The notes under the pieces: model-generated
Databases searched by the model: none
Told to the model about the DNA's origin: nothing
What the model saw: only the letters and a program-made list of their open reading frames with translations
Assembly (NCBI GenBank): GCA_002314685.1
Contig: DCHB01000036.1
Span: 1 to 32,723 of the forward strand
Source: Clostridiales bacterium UBA1763
GTDB lineage: Bacteria > Bacillota > Clostridia > Oscillospirales > Oscillospiraceae
Direction of reading: 5' to 3'
DNA: 32,723 bases
Shown here: positions 14,550 through 22,393 of the stretch, piece by piece
How positions within the stretch are numbered: the first letter of the stretch is position 1
Layout of the letters: the number at the start of each line of letters is the position of its first letter
Made by a program: the position numbers and the translations under genes

Positions 14550-15887
14550 ATGCAAAATCGCGAGCGTCTCGGAAGCCGATTAGGCTTCATCATGCTCTCA
14601 GCCGGTTGTGCAATCGGCTGTGGCAACGTTTGGAAGTTCCCGTGGCTGTGCGGAGAAAACGGCGGCGGCAGCTTCATTCTTGTTTACATTCTGTGCCTTA
14701 TAATACTCGGTCTGCCTGTTATGACTATGGAGTTTTCGCTCGGCAGAGCCTCTCAAGCAAGCCCCGTGCGTATGTTCCAGAAGCTGCAGACTCCGGGCAA
14801 AAAGTGGGGCTTTATGGGCTATATCTGCCTTTTGGGCAATATTGCTCTTATGGCGTTCTATACAGTCGTTACAGGCTGGATTATCTGCTATTTTGTAAAG
14901 TTCCTCACGGGCGATATTTCAAGCTTCGGCTTTGCACCGATGATAGGCGATGCCGCGCTTAACGTGAAGTACCTCGCGATTACCGTTGTCGTTGCATTTA
15001 TTCTTCTGAGCTTCAATATTCAGAACGGACTTGAGAAGATTACAAAGTACATGATGCTGGCACTGCTCTTCCTCATGCTCGCTCTTGCATTTCACAGCAT
15101 TACGCTTGACGGTGCAAAGGAGGGTCTTGCATTCTACCTCGTACCCGACTTTTCCAAGATTACGGGACCCGTTATTGTCAGCGCAATGAATCAGGCGTTC
15201 TTCACACTGTCAATCGGCATGGGCTCAATGGCAATCTTCGGAAGCTACATAAACAAGGAACGCTCTCTGCTCAGCGAATCCTCAACAGTCATCCTGCTTG
15301 ACACCTTCGTTGCAATCTGCGCAGGACTTATCATGTTCCCCGCGTGCTTCACCTACGGTCTTGAGGTCAACGCAGGCCCGAGCCTTCTGTTCGACACCAT
15401 GGCAACCGTATTCACCAATATGGCGGGCGGACGCATCTGGGGCACAATGTTCTTCCTGTTCATGGTCTTTGCCGCAATGTCCACCGTGCTCGGCGTGTGC
15501 GAAAACATTCTCGCAATGGTCCGCGAGCTTACGGGCTGGTCGCGTCCCAAGGGCTGTGTTATCTGCGGTCTCGGTATTTTTGCACTTGCAATAACCACCG
15601 CACTCGGTTACAGCGTGTTCAAGTTCCAGCCCTTCAAGGAAGGCACTGCATGGCTTGATTTCTGGGATTTCATCGTCTCCACAAACGTTCTTCCGCTTGG
15701 CTCACTTGTTATTGCTCTGTTCTGCTGCAATAAGTTCGGCTGGGGCTGGGATAATTTCGTGTCGGAGGCAAACACGGGCAAGGGTTTGCAGGTTAAGGCA
15801 TGGATGAAGCCCATTTTCCGCTTCGTTGTACCCGTTGTAATTATCTTCATTTACACCTACGGTATGATAAACTTCGGTTGGAAGTAA
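14550..15887 (+). CDS. Neurotransmitter:sodium symporter (NSS/SNF) family transporter
   Basis: A 445-residue plasma-membrane transporter that should couple Na+ entry to uptake of an amino acid or related amine. The N-terminus carries the family signature: RLGFIMLSAGCAIGCGNVWKFPWLCGENGG in two adjacent parts (unwound helix 1 with the GNVWKFP motif), then PVMTMEFSLGRAS. About 11 membrane helices are visible, typical of bacterial members such as the Tyt1/LeuT group. ENGGGSF and FFTLSIGMGSM fit the substrate and sodium sites. It is a single-gene unit with its own promoter and a strong terminator. The substrate is not predictable. Confidence 0.92.
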   Translation: MQNRERLGSRLGFIMLSAGCAIGCGNVWKFPWLCGENGGGSFILVYILCLIILGLPVMTMEFSLGRASQASPVRMFQKLQTPGKKWGFMGYICLLGNIALMAFYTVVTGWIICYFVKFLTGDISSFGFAPMIGDAALNVKYLAITVVVAFILLSFNIQNGLEKITKYMMLALLFLMLALAFHSITLDGAKEGLAFYLVPDFSKITGPVIVSAMNQAFFTLSIGMGSMAIFGSYINKERSLLSESSTVILLDTFVAICAGLIMFPACFTYGLEVNAGPSLLFDTMATVFTNMAGGRIWGTMFFLFMVFAAMSTVLGVCENILAMVRELTGWSRPKGCVICGLGIFALAITTALGYSVFKFQPFKEGTAWLDFWDFIVSTNVLPLGSLVIALFCCNKFGWGWDNFVSEANTGKGLQVKAWMKPIFRFVVPVVIIFIYTYGMINFGWK

Positions 15888-15900
15888 ACAAAACTATCAA

Positions 15901-15930
15901 AAAGACCTGTCTTTGACAGGTCTTTTTTTG
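15901..15930 (+). terminator. Strong terminator of the NSS transporter gene
   Basis: AAAAGACCTGTC pairs with GACAGGTCTTTT over a TTT loop, followed by more Ts. The last two Ts also begin the -35 box of the next gene. Confidence 0.85.
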
Positions 15931-15957
15931 ACTCCGAGACGATTTGCTGATATAATG
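15929..15957 (+). promoter_or_regulatory. Promoter of the alpha/beta hydrolase gene
   Basis: TTGACT, a 17-base spacer and exact TATAAT. The -35 box overlaps the terminator T run of the preceding gene, so termination and initiation are separated by almost no sequence. Confidence 0.7.
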
Positions 15958-15977
15958 AGTGCAAATGAGGTGGTCAG

Positions 15978-16727
15978 ATGTCAGAGGAAAGATTTGAAAT
16001 CAGAAAAGACGGACTTGTTCTTAAGGGCAAGCACTTTTCGTCGGGCGAGACGGCAAACCCGCCCGTTATTATAAGCCACGAATTCGGAATGAATATGCTG
16101 TCAACGGCACGCTATGCAAGACCGATTGCAAAAGCGGGATATAACGTGTATATCTACGATTTTTGCGGCTCGGGTGCGGGCATAAGTCAAGGTAGGAAGA
16201 GCACGCAGATGAGCGTGCTAACCGAAAAGGATGACCTTTTTGCGGTTATGGATTATGTCATGGAGCGAGAAAATGCCGAAAGCGTCATCCTCGGCGGATG
16301 CTCGCAGGGAGGACTCGTTTCGGCGCTTGCGGCGGCAGAGAGAAAAAGCGAGGTAGAAAAGCTGTTCTTAATCTATCCCGCACTGTGCATACCCGACGAC
16401 GCACGCTCGGGCAGTATGCTCGGTGCTAAGGTTAACCCCGAAAACCCCGCCGAAACATTTACGGCAATAGGCTATGTCAAGCTCGGTAAGCGCTATGTGC
16501 TCGATGCACTCAAGCTTGACCCGTGGGAGCAGATTACACCGTATAGAGAGCCCGTTTTGATAGTTCACGGCACGGCTGACGGTATAGTTAATATATCATA
16601 CGCACGCAAAGCCGCGGAGCTTTACGAAAATGCGAAGCTCGTTGAGATTGAGGGCGGCAAGCATATATTCCCGATGATAAGCCATGTAAAGAAAACCTGC
16701 TCGGAAATAATTAAATTTATTAAATAA
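15978..16727 (+). CDS. Alpha/beta hydrolase (serine esterase/peptidase-like)
   Basis: A 249-residue hydrolase with the complete catalytic set: the nucleophile elbow GGCSQGG, an acid in HGTADGIV and the His in GGKHIFP. ISHEFGMN after the second strand probably contributes the oxyanion hole, and FCGSGAG follows. Length and motifs match small cytosolic BAAT/feruloyl-esterase-like hydrolases that cleave esters or short peptides. There is no signal peptide. GAGGTGG precedes the ATG. It is convergent with the MATE gene, which shares the hairpin beyond its stop codon. Confidence 0.88.
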   Translation: MSEERFEIRKDGLVLKGKHFSSGETANPPVIISHEFGMNMLSTARYARPIAKAGYNVYIYDFCGSGAGISQGRKSTQMSVLTEKDDLFAVMDYVMERENAESVILGGCSQGGLVSALAAAERKSEVEKLFLIYPALCIPDDARSGSMLGAKVNPENPAETFTAIGYVKLGKRYVLDALKLDPWEQITPYREPVLIVHGTADGIVNISYARKAAELYENAKLVEIEGGKHIFPMISHVKKTCSEIIKFIK

Positions 16728-16730
16728 GAA

Positions 16731-16761
16731 AAGCTCGGCAGCTGATGAAGCTGCCGAACTT
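16731..16761 (-). terminator. Bidirectional hairpin between hydrolase and MATE genes
   Basis: AAGCTCGGCAGCT pairs with AGCTGCCGAACTT with one mismatch and a five-base loop. On the minus strand TTCTTATTTAAT follows, giving the MATE gene a U-rich terminator tail. Confidence 0.65.
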
Positions 16762-16770
16762 GTTGCTTTA

Positions 16771-18495
16771 TCATGAGTTGTTTTCGACTTCACGCGGGAA
16801 GCGGAAGGCGTTGCGGTTACAGCACAGAGTTGTCATATTAACGCGCTGTGCGTGGTGCTCCATAATACTCGCAACGGTAAATGCTCTGAGTGATGATACC
16901 TGCATATCCGAGTCCGTGATGTCAAACAGAATACCGTCGTCCTTCAAGACGAGCAGAATATCGTCACTGAAACGAAGCGTACATTCCGCCGTCAGATTTT
17001 TGCCCGGATTTCTGTCAACAACGAGCATCAAAACGTCCTCGACAAGCAGTCGGACATGACTTATAGTGCTTCGGGATATTTTGTACTCGGTCAATAGCTT
17101 TTCGACATATTCCACCGCGTTTATAATGTTTTCCGGCGTAAGCGAAAAGTCGATTGAATAAACATCGGGAATATCGTCTTTATACAGCAGGAAGGGATAA
17201 ACGCCCTTGCCGTATTTGATTTGGACGGTAACAATTGTAATTACAGCGGCAAGAATAGGGGATAGGGAAATACCGATCCACAAGCCGCACATACCGTAAA
17301 CCTGCGCAAGCATGAATGTCACCGCAAAGGGAATAATCAAATCACGAATCGAGGCGACGAAGCCTGCGAAGGGCAGGGGGCCGACTGCGGTGTGATATGA
17401 GAAAATGAGCAGCAGATAAGACGATGCAAAGTAGGTAAACGATATAATTCTGACGGCAGATGAGGCACCGTCTAAGAGGTCGGGGGAGGTAATGCCGAAC
17501 AGAGCCGCAATACCTGCCGAGAAAATTATTGAAAGAACGGTCAATAAAACGGAGCCGACGGCGGCACGCTTGCAGGAATAACCGATAATATGGCGAAGCT
17601 TTTTCGTGTTGCTCTCGCCGTCATACATCGCAACAAGCGGGGTGACCGCAAGCCCGAGACCGTTAAATACATTAACAGTCTCCGTCATATTAGTCGCAAC
17701 AGCGAGTATGGGAAGCTGTGCCTCACCGAAATTAGCCGTAAAGTAGCGGTTAAGACACAGTGAGAATATAGCGGTAAAAAGCAAGGGGCATGAACCCGCG
17801 ATGCCGTTTGTGCCTATGCTGTATAGCTTCTTTCGGCTAATTCTGAAATTGAGGTGGAAGCTGTTTTGCTTGCGCAGAAAATGTAAAGAAAGCACAGCGA
17901 GCGAAATCAAAATACTCAATGCAGTGCCGAGGCTTATGCCTCTGATACCCATTTTTTCGCATAGCAAAATGGAAATAACGGCGTTGCCGACAATCTCAAC
18001 CGCGTAAGACAGCAAATACAGAAGCTCATCGCCGTCGGTATAAACCGCTTGCTGAATAAAGGCGAACATTGGGTAGACAAGCACAACCCAAACGAAGTTT
18101 TCGTAGTATGCCTCGGCGTATGCGTAGGTTACGGAATTTGAGTCAAGGTAGCCTAAAAAAGCGTCCTTTACAGCAAAAAGCATAACGAAGAGGAGAATTC
18201 CCGCAGCCGCAGAAAAAATAATTCCGTTTGTGAAATATGCGTTTGCACGGTTCTTGTGGAACTGACCTATTTCGCATATCATGCTCGAAATTGCGCCGTT
18301 TGTGATGAGCATTGCAACGAATATCATAAACGAGTTCAAGGGTGCAAGCAGACCGACGCCGCCAACCGCCTGCTCGTTTATGAGATTACCGATAATGACG
18401 TCATCCATCAACGACAGAAAATAAGCCATGAGCGCGGCAACGCTTGCGGATGCAGTCATTGATTTTAACTTTTTAGAGCAAAGACTGTCAGTCAC
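16771..18495 (-). CDS. MATE family transporter fused to a degenerate RsbW-like ATPase domain
   Basis: Residues 1-440 are a 12-helix MATE exporter (LMDDVIIGNLINEQAVGGVGLLAP, read as two adjoining parts, and a later VATNMTETVNVFNGLG). MATE proteins export drugs or metabolites against Na+ or H+. From about residue 450 a cytoplasmic domain follows. It has an N-box-like helix (RLLVEDVLMLVVDRN) and a DDGILFDITD segment like the G1 box of anti-sigma kinases, but the GGxG lid motif is missing. ATP hydrolysis is therefore doubtful and a docking role more likely. It is 27 bases downstream of the STAS-kinase gene and is the last gene of the partner-switching cluster. The fusion suggests transporter control by STAS partners. 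Confidence 0.85.
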   Translation of the reverse strand: MTDSLCSKKLKSMTASASVAALMAYFLSLMDDVIIGNLINEQAVGGVGLLAPLNSFMIFVAMLITNGAISSMICEIGQFHKNRANAYFTNGIIFSAAAGILLFVMLFAVKDAFLGYLDSNSVTYAYAEAYYENFVWVVLVYPMFAFIQQAVYTDGDELLYLLSYAVEIVGNAVISILLCEKMGIRGISLGTALSILISLAVLSLHFLRKQNSFHLNFRISRKKLYSIGTNGIAGSCPLLFTAIFSLCLNRYFTANFGEAQLPILAVATNMTETVNVFNGLGLAVTPLVAMYDGESNTKKLRHIIGYSCKRAAVGSVLLTVLSIIFSAGIAALFGITSPDLLDGASSAVRIISFTYFASSYLLLIFSYHTAVGPLPFAGFVASIRDLIIPFAVTFMLAQVYGMCGLWIGISLSPILAAVITIVTVQIKYGKGVYPFLLYKDDIPDVYSIDFSLTPENIINAVEYVEKLLTEYKISRSTISHVRLLVEDVLMLVVDRNPGKNLTAECTLRFSDDILLVLKDDGILFDITDSDMQVSSLRAFTVASIMEHHAQRVNMTTLCCNRNAFRFPREVENNS

Positions 18496-18522
18496 GGCTT
18501 TTCTCCCCGATAAATGTAATTA

Positions 18523-19710
18523 TTAGAAGATAAGGGAATCTATTTTCTCTACGAGAGTCTCAATCTCGTTCTTGTAGTACTCTATCTGAGCTCTGCCCTC
18601 AGCGGTTTCAAGACCCTGCCTGCGGATAAGTCTGCGCATGAGGCGGGTGAAGCCGACAAGCTTTGCTTTATCCTCAATCTCGGCAAGACGAGCCTCGTCG
18701 TCGGTACCGAAGTACAGTCTTATTGTCTTATCCCAGATGTCGAATGAGGTCTGAACGGTGTAACCCATGAAGCACTCAGCGTTCATATCACCCGTGTAGG
18801 GCAGATAGAAGCCCTTGCAGGCGTTGAATACGGAGGCAAACTCAAATACGGGGTTGCCCTGCGCAAGAGTGTCCATGTCGATAAGCAGGGCTTCACCGCC
18901 CTGAAGCATGACGTTTTTCGTGTGATAGTCGCCGTGAAGCATACGGTGCTCAACGGGCACGGCGTCAATAAGGTCGTGCAGCTTCTGCCACTTGTCGGCG
19001 GGGAGGTAATCCTTGAGGAAGTCAGCCCAATTAAGAACAATCGCCTTCATGTCGGGCATATCCTCGGGGTTGACGGTAGTGCCGTGAATAGTCTGAAGCA
19101 GCTCAACATACATAGCAACAGCCTCGTCAAGCTTCTCGGGATTTGCCTTGATGAGCTTTGCAAGTGAGGTCGCATTCAAAAGCTCAAAAACTGAGCCGTA
19201 GCCCGTGCCGACCTTAACTACATCGTAGGGAATAGCGGTAGGGACACCGAGAACAAAGGCCCTTCTTGCAAGCTCGCGTTCACGGTGAATATCGGGCAAG
19301 CTGTCGGGATTGAGGTAAACCTTTATGATAGTGTCGGGGTCGAGGCGGTAAACCATACCGTTTGCACCCTGACCGATAGCCTCACAGCCCTCAACGGAGA
19401 GCTTGCGATATGCCTTCTCAACGGGAATCATTTCCGTAAAGCCCGTCATCTCGAAAATCTCATAGACCTCGGCTGCGGCGTTTATTATCTTAAGCTCGGG
19501 GTGTGATTTGCGCAGACGCAGAACAACGCGCAGACCCGCACTCGAGATATACTGAAGCTCGTCAGCGTCAATTATAATGCCGAGTCCCTTGTTTTCGTCA
19601 ACAAGCTTGGTGATAAGTGCTTCTGTCTGAGCAGAGTTTGCCGAGTCAATGCGGCCATTTGCCATGAGATAGAGCATTCCGTCTTTGATTTTTGCAGTTA
19701 TGTTTTCCAT
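18523..19710 (-). CDS. STAS domain fused to APH-type kinase (TIGR02172-like)
   Basis: A 395-residue fusion. Residues 1-95 are a STAS anti-anti-sigma domain with the phosphorylatable ISSAGLR motif (Ser56/Ser57). Residues about 105-395 are an aminoglycoside-phosphotransferase-like kinase with a Gly loop (GQGANGMVYRL), ATP-binding Lys (IIKVY), catalytic loop HGDYHTKN and metal site LIDMDTL. The kinase half resembles the TIGR02172 family. STAS proteins bind RsbW-like kinases and switch on Ser phosphorylation. A covalently attached second kinase suggests an extra input to the switch, or phosphorylation of a small molecule. AAGGGAGA precedes the ATG, and the HD hydrolase gene ends 12 bases upstream. 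Confidence 0.87.
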   Translation of the reverse strand: MENITAKIKDGMLYLMANGRIDSANSAQTEALITKLVDENKGLGIIIDADELQYISSAGLRVVLRLRKSHPELKIINAAAEVYEIFEMTGFTEMIPVEKAYRKLSVEGCEAIGQGANGMVYRLDPDTIIKVYLNPDSLPDIHRERELARRAFVLGVPTAIPYDVVKVGTGYGSVFELLNATSLAKLIKANPEKLDEAVAMYVELLQTIHGTTVNPEDMPDMKAIVLNWADFLKDYLPADKWQKLHDLIDAVPVEHRMLHGDYHTKNVMLQGGEALLIDMDTLAQGNPVFEFASVFNACKGFYLPYTGDMNAECFMGYTVQTSFDIWDKTIRLYFGTDDEARLAEIEDKAKLVGFTRLMRRLIRRQGLETAEGRAQIEYYKNEIETLVEKIDSLIF

Positions 19711-19722
19711 TGAAATTCTCCC

Positions 19723-20280
19723 TTATCCGAATACTTTTTTAATAAGCTCATTAAATTCTATGTAAGCGGCAGTGCCCTCAAGCTCGGGCACATAGTCCGC
19801 AACAGTTTGATAGTACCAGCGCTGCATTGCAGGGTCCTTCTGATTGAAAAACTGCCAAAGCTCATCGCCGCGCTTCAGATATTCTCTGTAAAAAGAACGC
19901 AGATTTGACAGCTTATCGGCAAGCCAAAGGATTTTAACATCCAAATCCTTGGTGTATTTCAGCATCAGAAGCGAGTCCGCTTTGCGCTCCTTCCATGTTT
20001 CTGCGGGAGGTCTGTTATACAGCTTATCCTCAGTTTCGCTCTGCACCAATGCGGCAACTCTCGCACCGAAGCGTGTCTTTATCTCCTTCGGGTCAACACC
20101 GCAATCCTCAACCGTGTCGTGCAGTACGCCTGACGCCATTGTCTCAATATCGTTTGTCATTGTGGCAATAATACCCGCAACCTCAAGCGGATGCAAAATA
20201 TACGGTGTGAACGATATTTTGCGCACCTGACCGCTATGGGCATCGGTTGCAAATACTATCGCCGATTCAAGCACATCCAT
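19723..20280 (-). CDS. HD-domain hydrolase of the RelA/SpoT (small alarmone hydrolase) type
   Basis: A 185-residue protein with the metal-binding HD pattern of SpoT/MESH1 enzymes: the first His in ILHPLEVAG, the pair GVLHDTVEDCG, and the late Asp in LWLADKLSNLRS. These enzymes remove pyrophosphate from (p)ppGpp or hydrolyse related nucleotides. No synthetase domain is attached. It heads the STAS-kinase and MATE genes from its own extended -10 promoter. This raises the possibility that nucleotide signalling feeds the partner switch; that link is inference. GGAGG precedes the ATG. Confidence 0.87.
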   Translation of the reverse strand: MDVLESAIVFATDAHSGQVRKISFTPYILHPLEVAGIIATMTNDIETMASGVLHDTVEDCGVDPKEIKTRFGARVAALVQSETEDKLYNRPPAETWKERKADSLLMLKYTKDLDVKILWLADKLSNLRSFYREYLKRGDELWQFFNQKDPAMQRWYYQTVADYVPELEGTAAYIEFNELIKKVFG

Positions 20281-20312
20281 GCCGTATCCTCCGAAAACTT
20301 TTTTAATGTCTA

Positions 20313-20321
20313 ATTATAGCA
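20313..20321 (-). promoter_or_regulatory. Extended -10 promoter of the HD-hydrolase operon
   Basis: TGCTATAAT on the minus strand is an exact extended -10. No good -35 box is seen at the right distance. It lies between the terminator of the RsbW-like gene and the HD gene, so the cluster comprises two transcription units. Confidence 0.55.
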
Positions 20322-20366
20322 CAGATTGATGCTTATTAAAAGATAAACATTCATTATATAATAAAA

Positions 20367-20401
20367 AATTCCGCCTGCTATGTGAAAAAGCAGGCGGAAT
20401 T
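20367..20401 (-). terminator. Terminator of the RsbW-like gene
   Basis: A perfect 13-bp stem (AATTCCGCCTGCT with AGCAGGCGGAATT) and nine-base loop. On the minus strand it is followed by TTTTATTATATAATG, a U-rich tail. It lies 46 bases beyond the stop codon. Confidence 0.8.
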
Positions 20402-20446
20402 ACTCTTAATATTAGGTTTTGCAACACAGAGAAACGGTTGAAAAGC

Positions 20447-20890
20447 TCAATTACACTTTTTGAACAGCATAAGAATGTTCTGACCGTCGGTGTATTCGTA
20501 TGTGACATTGTCCATGGTCTTCTTAACCATAAAGATACCCAAACCGCCGATTGAACGCTCTTCAGCAGACAGAGTGATGTCGGGGTCTGCCTTTGCAAGC
20601 GGGTCAAAGGGCGTGCCCTTATCGGCAAAACGAAGCACAACACTCGTTTTGTCGGTGAAAACGGATATATCCGCTTTTCCATTGCCCTCTGGATACGCAT
20701 AGTGAGCGATATTAACGAATATCTCCTCCAATGCGACCATAAGCTGCATAGTCGTCTTCATAGAGCAATCCGCTTCCTCAAGCAGCTGCTCTACAAATTC
20801 GTTAACCGCATCAAGCGCGGCAGTATCCGCATCAAATTCCTTTTGAGCCATCAGCTCATATTTAATTCCGTTATATTCAAGCATAAGCAT
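20447..20890 (-). CDS. RsbW/SpoIIAB-like anti-sigma ATP-binding protein
   Basis: A Ser-kinase/ATPase of the GHKL fold. The N-box is VALEEIFVNIAHYAY, the G1 box is ADKGTPFDP and the G2/lid is SIGGLGIFMVKKTMD, all intact, so ATP binding is expected. Such proteins phosphorylate a STAS partner and hold a sigma factor or another target. No sigma factor gene is nearby. The frame extends to a TTG at 20917. ATG at 20890 is preferred as the first ATG, but no strong ribosome site precedes either, so the start is uncertain by a few residues. The STAS partner gene lies 71-99 bases upstream on the same strand. Confidence 0.85.
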   Translation of the reverse strand: MLMLEYNGIKYELMAQKEFDADTAALDAVNEFVEQLLEEADCSMKTTMQLMVALEEIFVNIAHYAYPEGNGKADISVFTDKTSVVLRFADKGTPFDPLAKADPDITLSAEERSIGGLGIFMVKKTMDNVTYEYTDGQNILMLFKKCN

Positions 20891-20988
20891 AGTAATCTCA
20901 TAAAACTGTTCAGTCAAAAATCGTCAGAAATAGCCGACTGAATACAGTGCCTCCTGTGCGGTGTCGTGGGTGGTGTTCAGAAGCTGAA

Positions 20989-21285
20989 TTAGATGATAGT
21001 CAGAACATCCGAGAAGCCTGTTATTTCAAAGACCTCCATAACATCGGGAACAACATTGCACAGCTCCATCTTGCCCTGCTTCTTCATCTTCTTCTGGGCG
21101 GCGAGCAGAACACGCAGACCTGCCGAGGAAATGTATGCAAGTGCCTCCATGTCAAATACGAGCTCAGTAATTCCGTCGAGACTCTCATTCAGCACAGCGT
21201 CAAGCTCGGGTGCGGTGGAGGTGTCAAGACGACCTTCAAGCTTAAGAGTGAGTTTGCTGTCTTCAAGTGTTTTTACGATGTTCAT
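20989..21285 (-). CDS. STAS-domain anti-anti-sigma factor (RsbV/SpoIIAA-like)
   Basis: A 98-residue single STAS domain. GRLDTSTAPELDAVL and ALAYISSAGLRVLL are family landmarks, the latter containing the Ser normally phosphorylated by the cognate RsbW-like kinase. It is 40-50 percent alike, by eye, to the STAS half of the fusion at 18523, with YISSAGLRV shared and VFEITGFSD matching IFEMTGFTE. AAGGAG precedes the ATG, and a near-consensus promoter lies upstream. It is probably the soluble partner of the ATPase encoded just downstream. A PP2C phosphatase to complete the switch is absent here. Confidence 0.9.
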   Translation of the reverse strand: MNIVKTLEDSKLTLKLEGRLDTSTAPELDAVLNESLDGITELVFDMEALAYISSAGLRVLLAAQKKMKKQGKMELCNVVPDVMEVFEITGFSDVLTII

Positions 21286-21341
21286 ATCGGTCTCCTTATC
21301 ATCAGGTAATATTTTTGTAAGGCTAAAATGTTACGACTCTA

Positions 21342-21370
21342 ATTATATATGTATTTTCCGATATTATCAA
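21342..21370 (-). promoter_or_regulatory. Promoter of the STAS/RsbW-like operon
   Basis: TTGATA, a 17-base spacer and exact TATAAT on the minus strand. The -35 box is eight bases from the LysR stop codon, so the switch operon starts immediately after that gene. Confidence 0.7.
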
Positions 21371-21377
21371 CATTTTT

Positions 21378-22250
21378 TTAGAACATATCAATGAATTTTT
21401 TCTTTGCGCTGGATAAAGTGCCCGCATCAAGCCAACAAAGATCAAGTTCACGTTCAGGAAGAGGCTTATCGAGCTCAAGCTCGAACAAGCTTCCGTCAAT
21501 GTCGGCGAACTCCCGCGTGACGCAGGAGACACCGAGATTTATCCTCGCAAAGTCAACGAGCAAGTCGTGCGAGCCGAGGTCAATCTCGGGATTGAGCACA
21601 ATGCCCGACTGCATGAAGCTCTCGTCAATGCTTCTTCGGGTATTTGAAAGCTTTTCGAGCATAATAAGAGGATAGGAGCACAGCTCACCGCGGCTTATAA
21701 CCCGCCCCTTGAGCTGAGAAAATGCGTCCGCGGCGATGAAAACATCGTGCAGGGTGAGACATTTTTTAGTCGAAAACTTCCCCGTATCGACGGGGGAGTT
21801 GACAAACGCGACATCGAGCTTGCCCGCCGACAGCAAGGCAAATGCCTCGGTGCTCGTTCTGTTAATGACCTGCAGGCGGACATTCGGGTACAGCTCGTTC
21901 CAACGCTTGAGATAGGGCAGGAGGAAGTGCCGCGCAACGGTGTCGGCGGCACCGACGCGCAAAAAGCCGTCATCAAGCCGCTTTAGTCTGTCGATACGCT
22001 CCTCCGCCTCGCAAATTGTGCCGATTGCGGGGGCAATCATCTCGTAAAGCTGACGCGCCTCAACAGACGGAGCGACAGACCGCTTGCCGCGCACGAAAAG
22101 CTCAACGCCGAGCAAGCCCTCAAGCTGCTTTACCGACTGACTGACCGCGCTTTGCGTTACAAATAGATGCCTTGCCGCCTCGGAAAAGGATTTGAACTCA
22201 TAGACCGCGGCAAAAACGCGGTAGAGGTCGAGAGAAAAAGAGTCTTTCAT
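21378..22250 (-). CDS. LysR family transcriptional regulator
   Basis: A 290-residue LysR protein. The winged helix covers residues about 5-65 (SFSEAARHLFVTQSAVSQSVKQL is the recognition region, read in two parts, then VELFVRGKRS). A periplasmic-binding-like effector domain begins near residue 90 (LRVGAADTVARHFLLPYL). LysR regulators bind T-N11-A sites and usually control the divergent gene. Here that is the CofE-like ligase at 22394, 143 bases away. The AT-rich gap contains TATAAT at 22321-22326 for the ligase side. The effector is unknown. Confidence 0.92.
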   Translation of the reverse strand: MKDSFSLDLYRVFAAVYEFKSFSEAARHLFVTQSAVSQSVKQLEGLLGVELFVRGKRSVAPSVEARQLYEMIAPAIGTICEAEERIDRLKRLDDGFLRVGAADTVARHFLLPYLKRWNELYPNVRLQVINRTSTEAFALLSAGKLDVAFVNSPVDTGKFSTKKCLTLHDVFIAADAFSQLKGRVISRGELCSYPLIMLEKLSNTRRSIDESFMQSGIVLNPEIDLGSHDLLVDFARINLGVSCVTREFADIDGSLFELELDKPLPERELDLCWLDAGTLSSAKKKFIDMF

Positions 22251-22320
22251 AGTGTCACCGATTAGAATTACTTATATAAACATAAAAATAATTAACTTTT
22301 CTTATGGCATGAATTGTAAT

Positions 22321-22326
22321 ATAATA
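22321..22326 (+). promoter_or_regulatory. -10 box in the LysR/CofE-like intergenic region
   Basis: Exact TATAAT, with the start codon 68 bases later. No clear -35 is visible, which is common for LysR-activated promoters. Paired CTTAT and ATAAG half-sites flank the stretch 22272-22329. Confidence 0.4.
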
Positions 22327-22393
22327 AGAGCGAAAAGGCAAGAGATTTTTTGACTTTCAGTTTATTTTGCTTAACGGCAGATTGGAGAACGAC

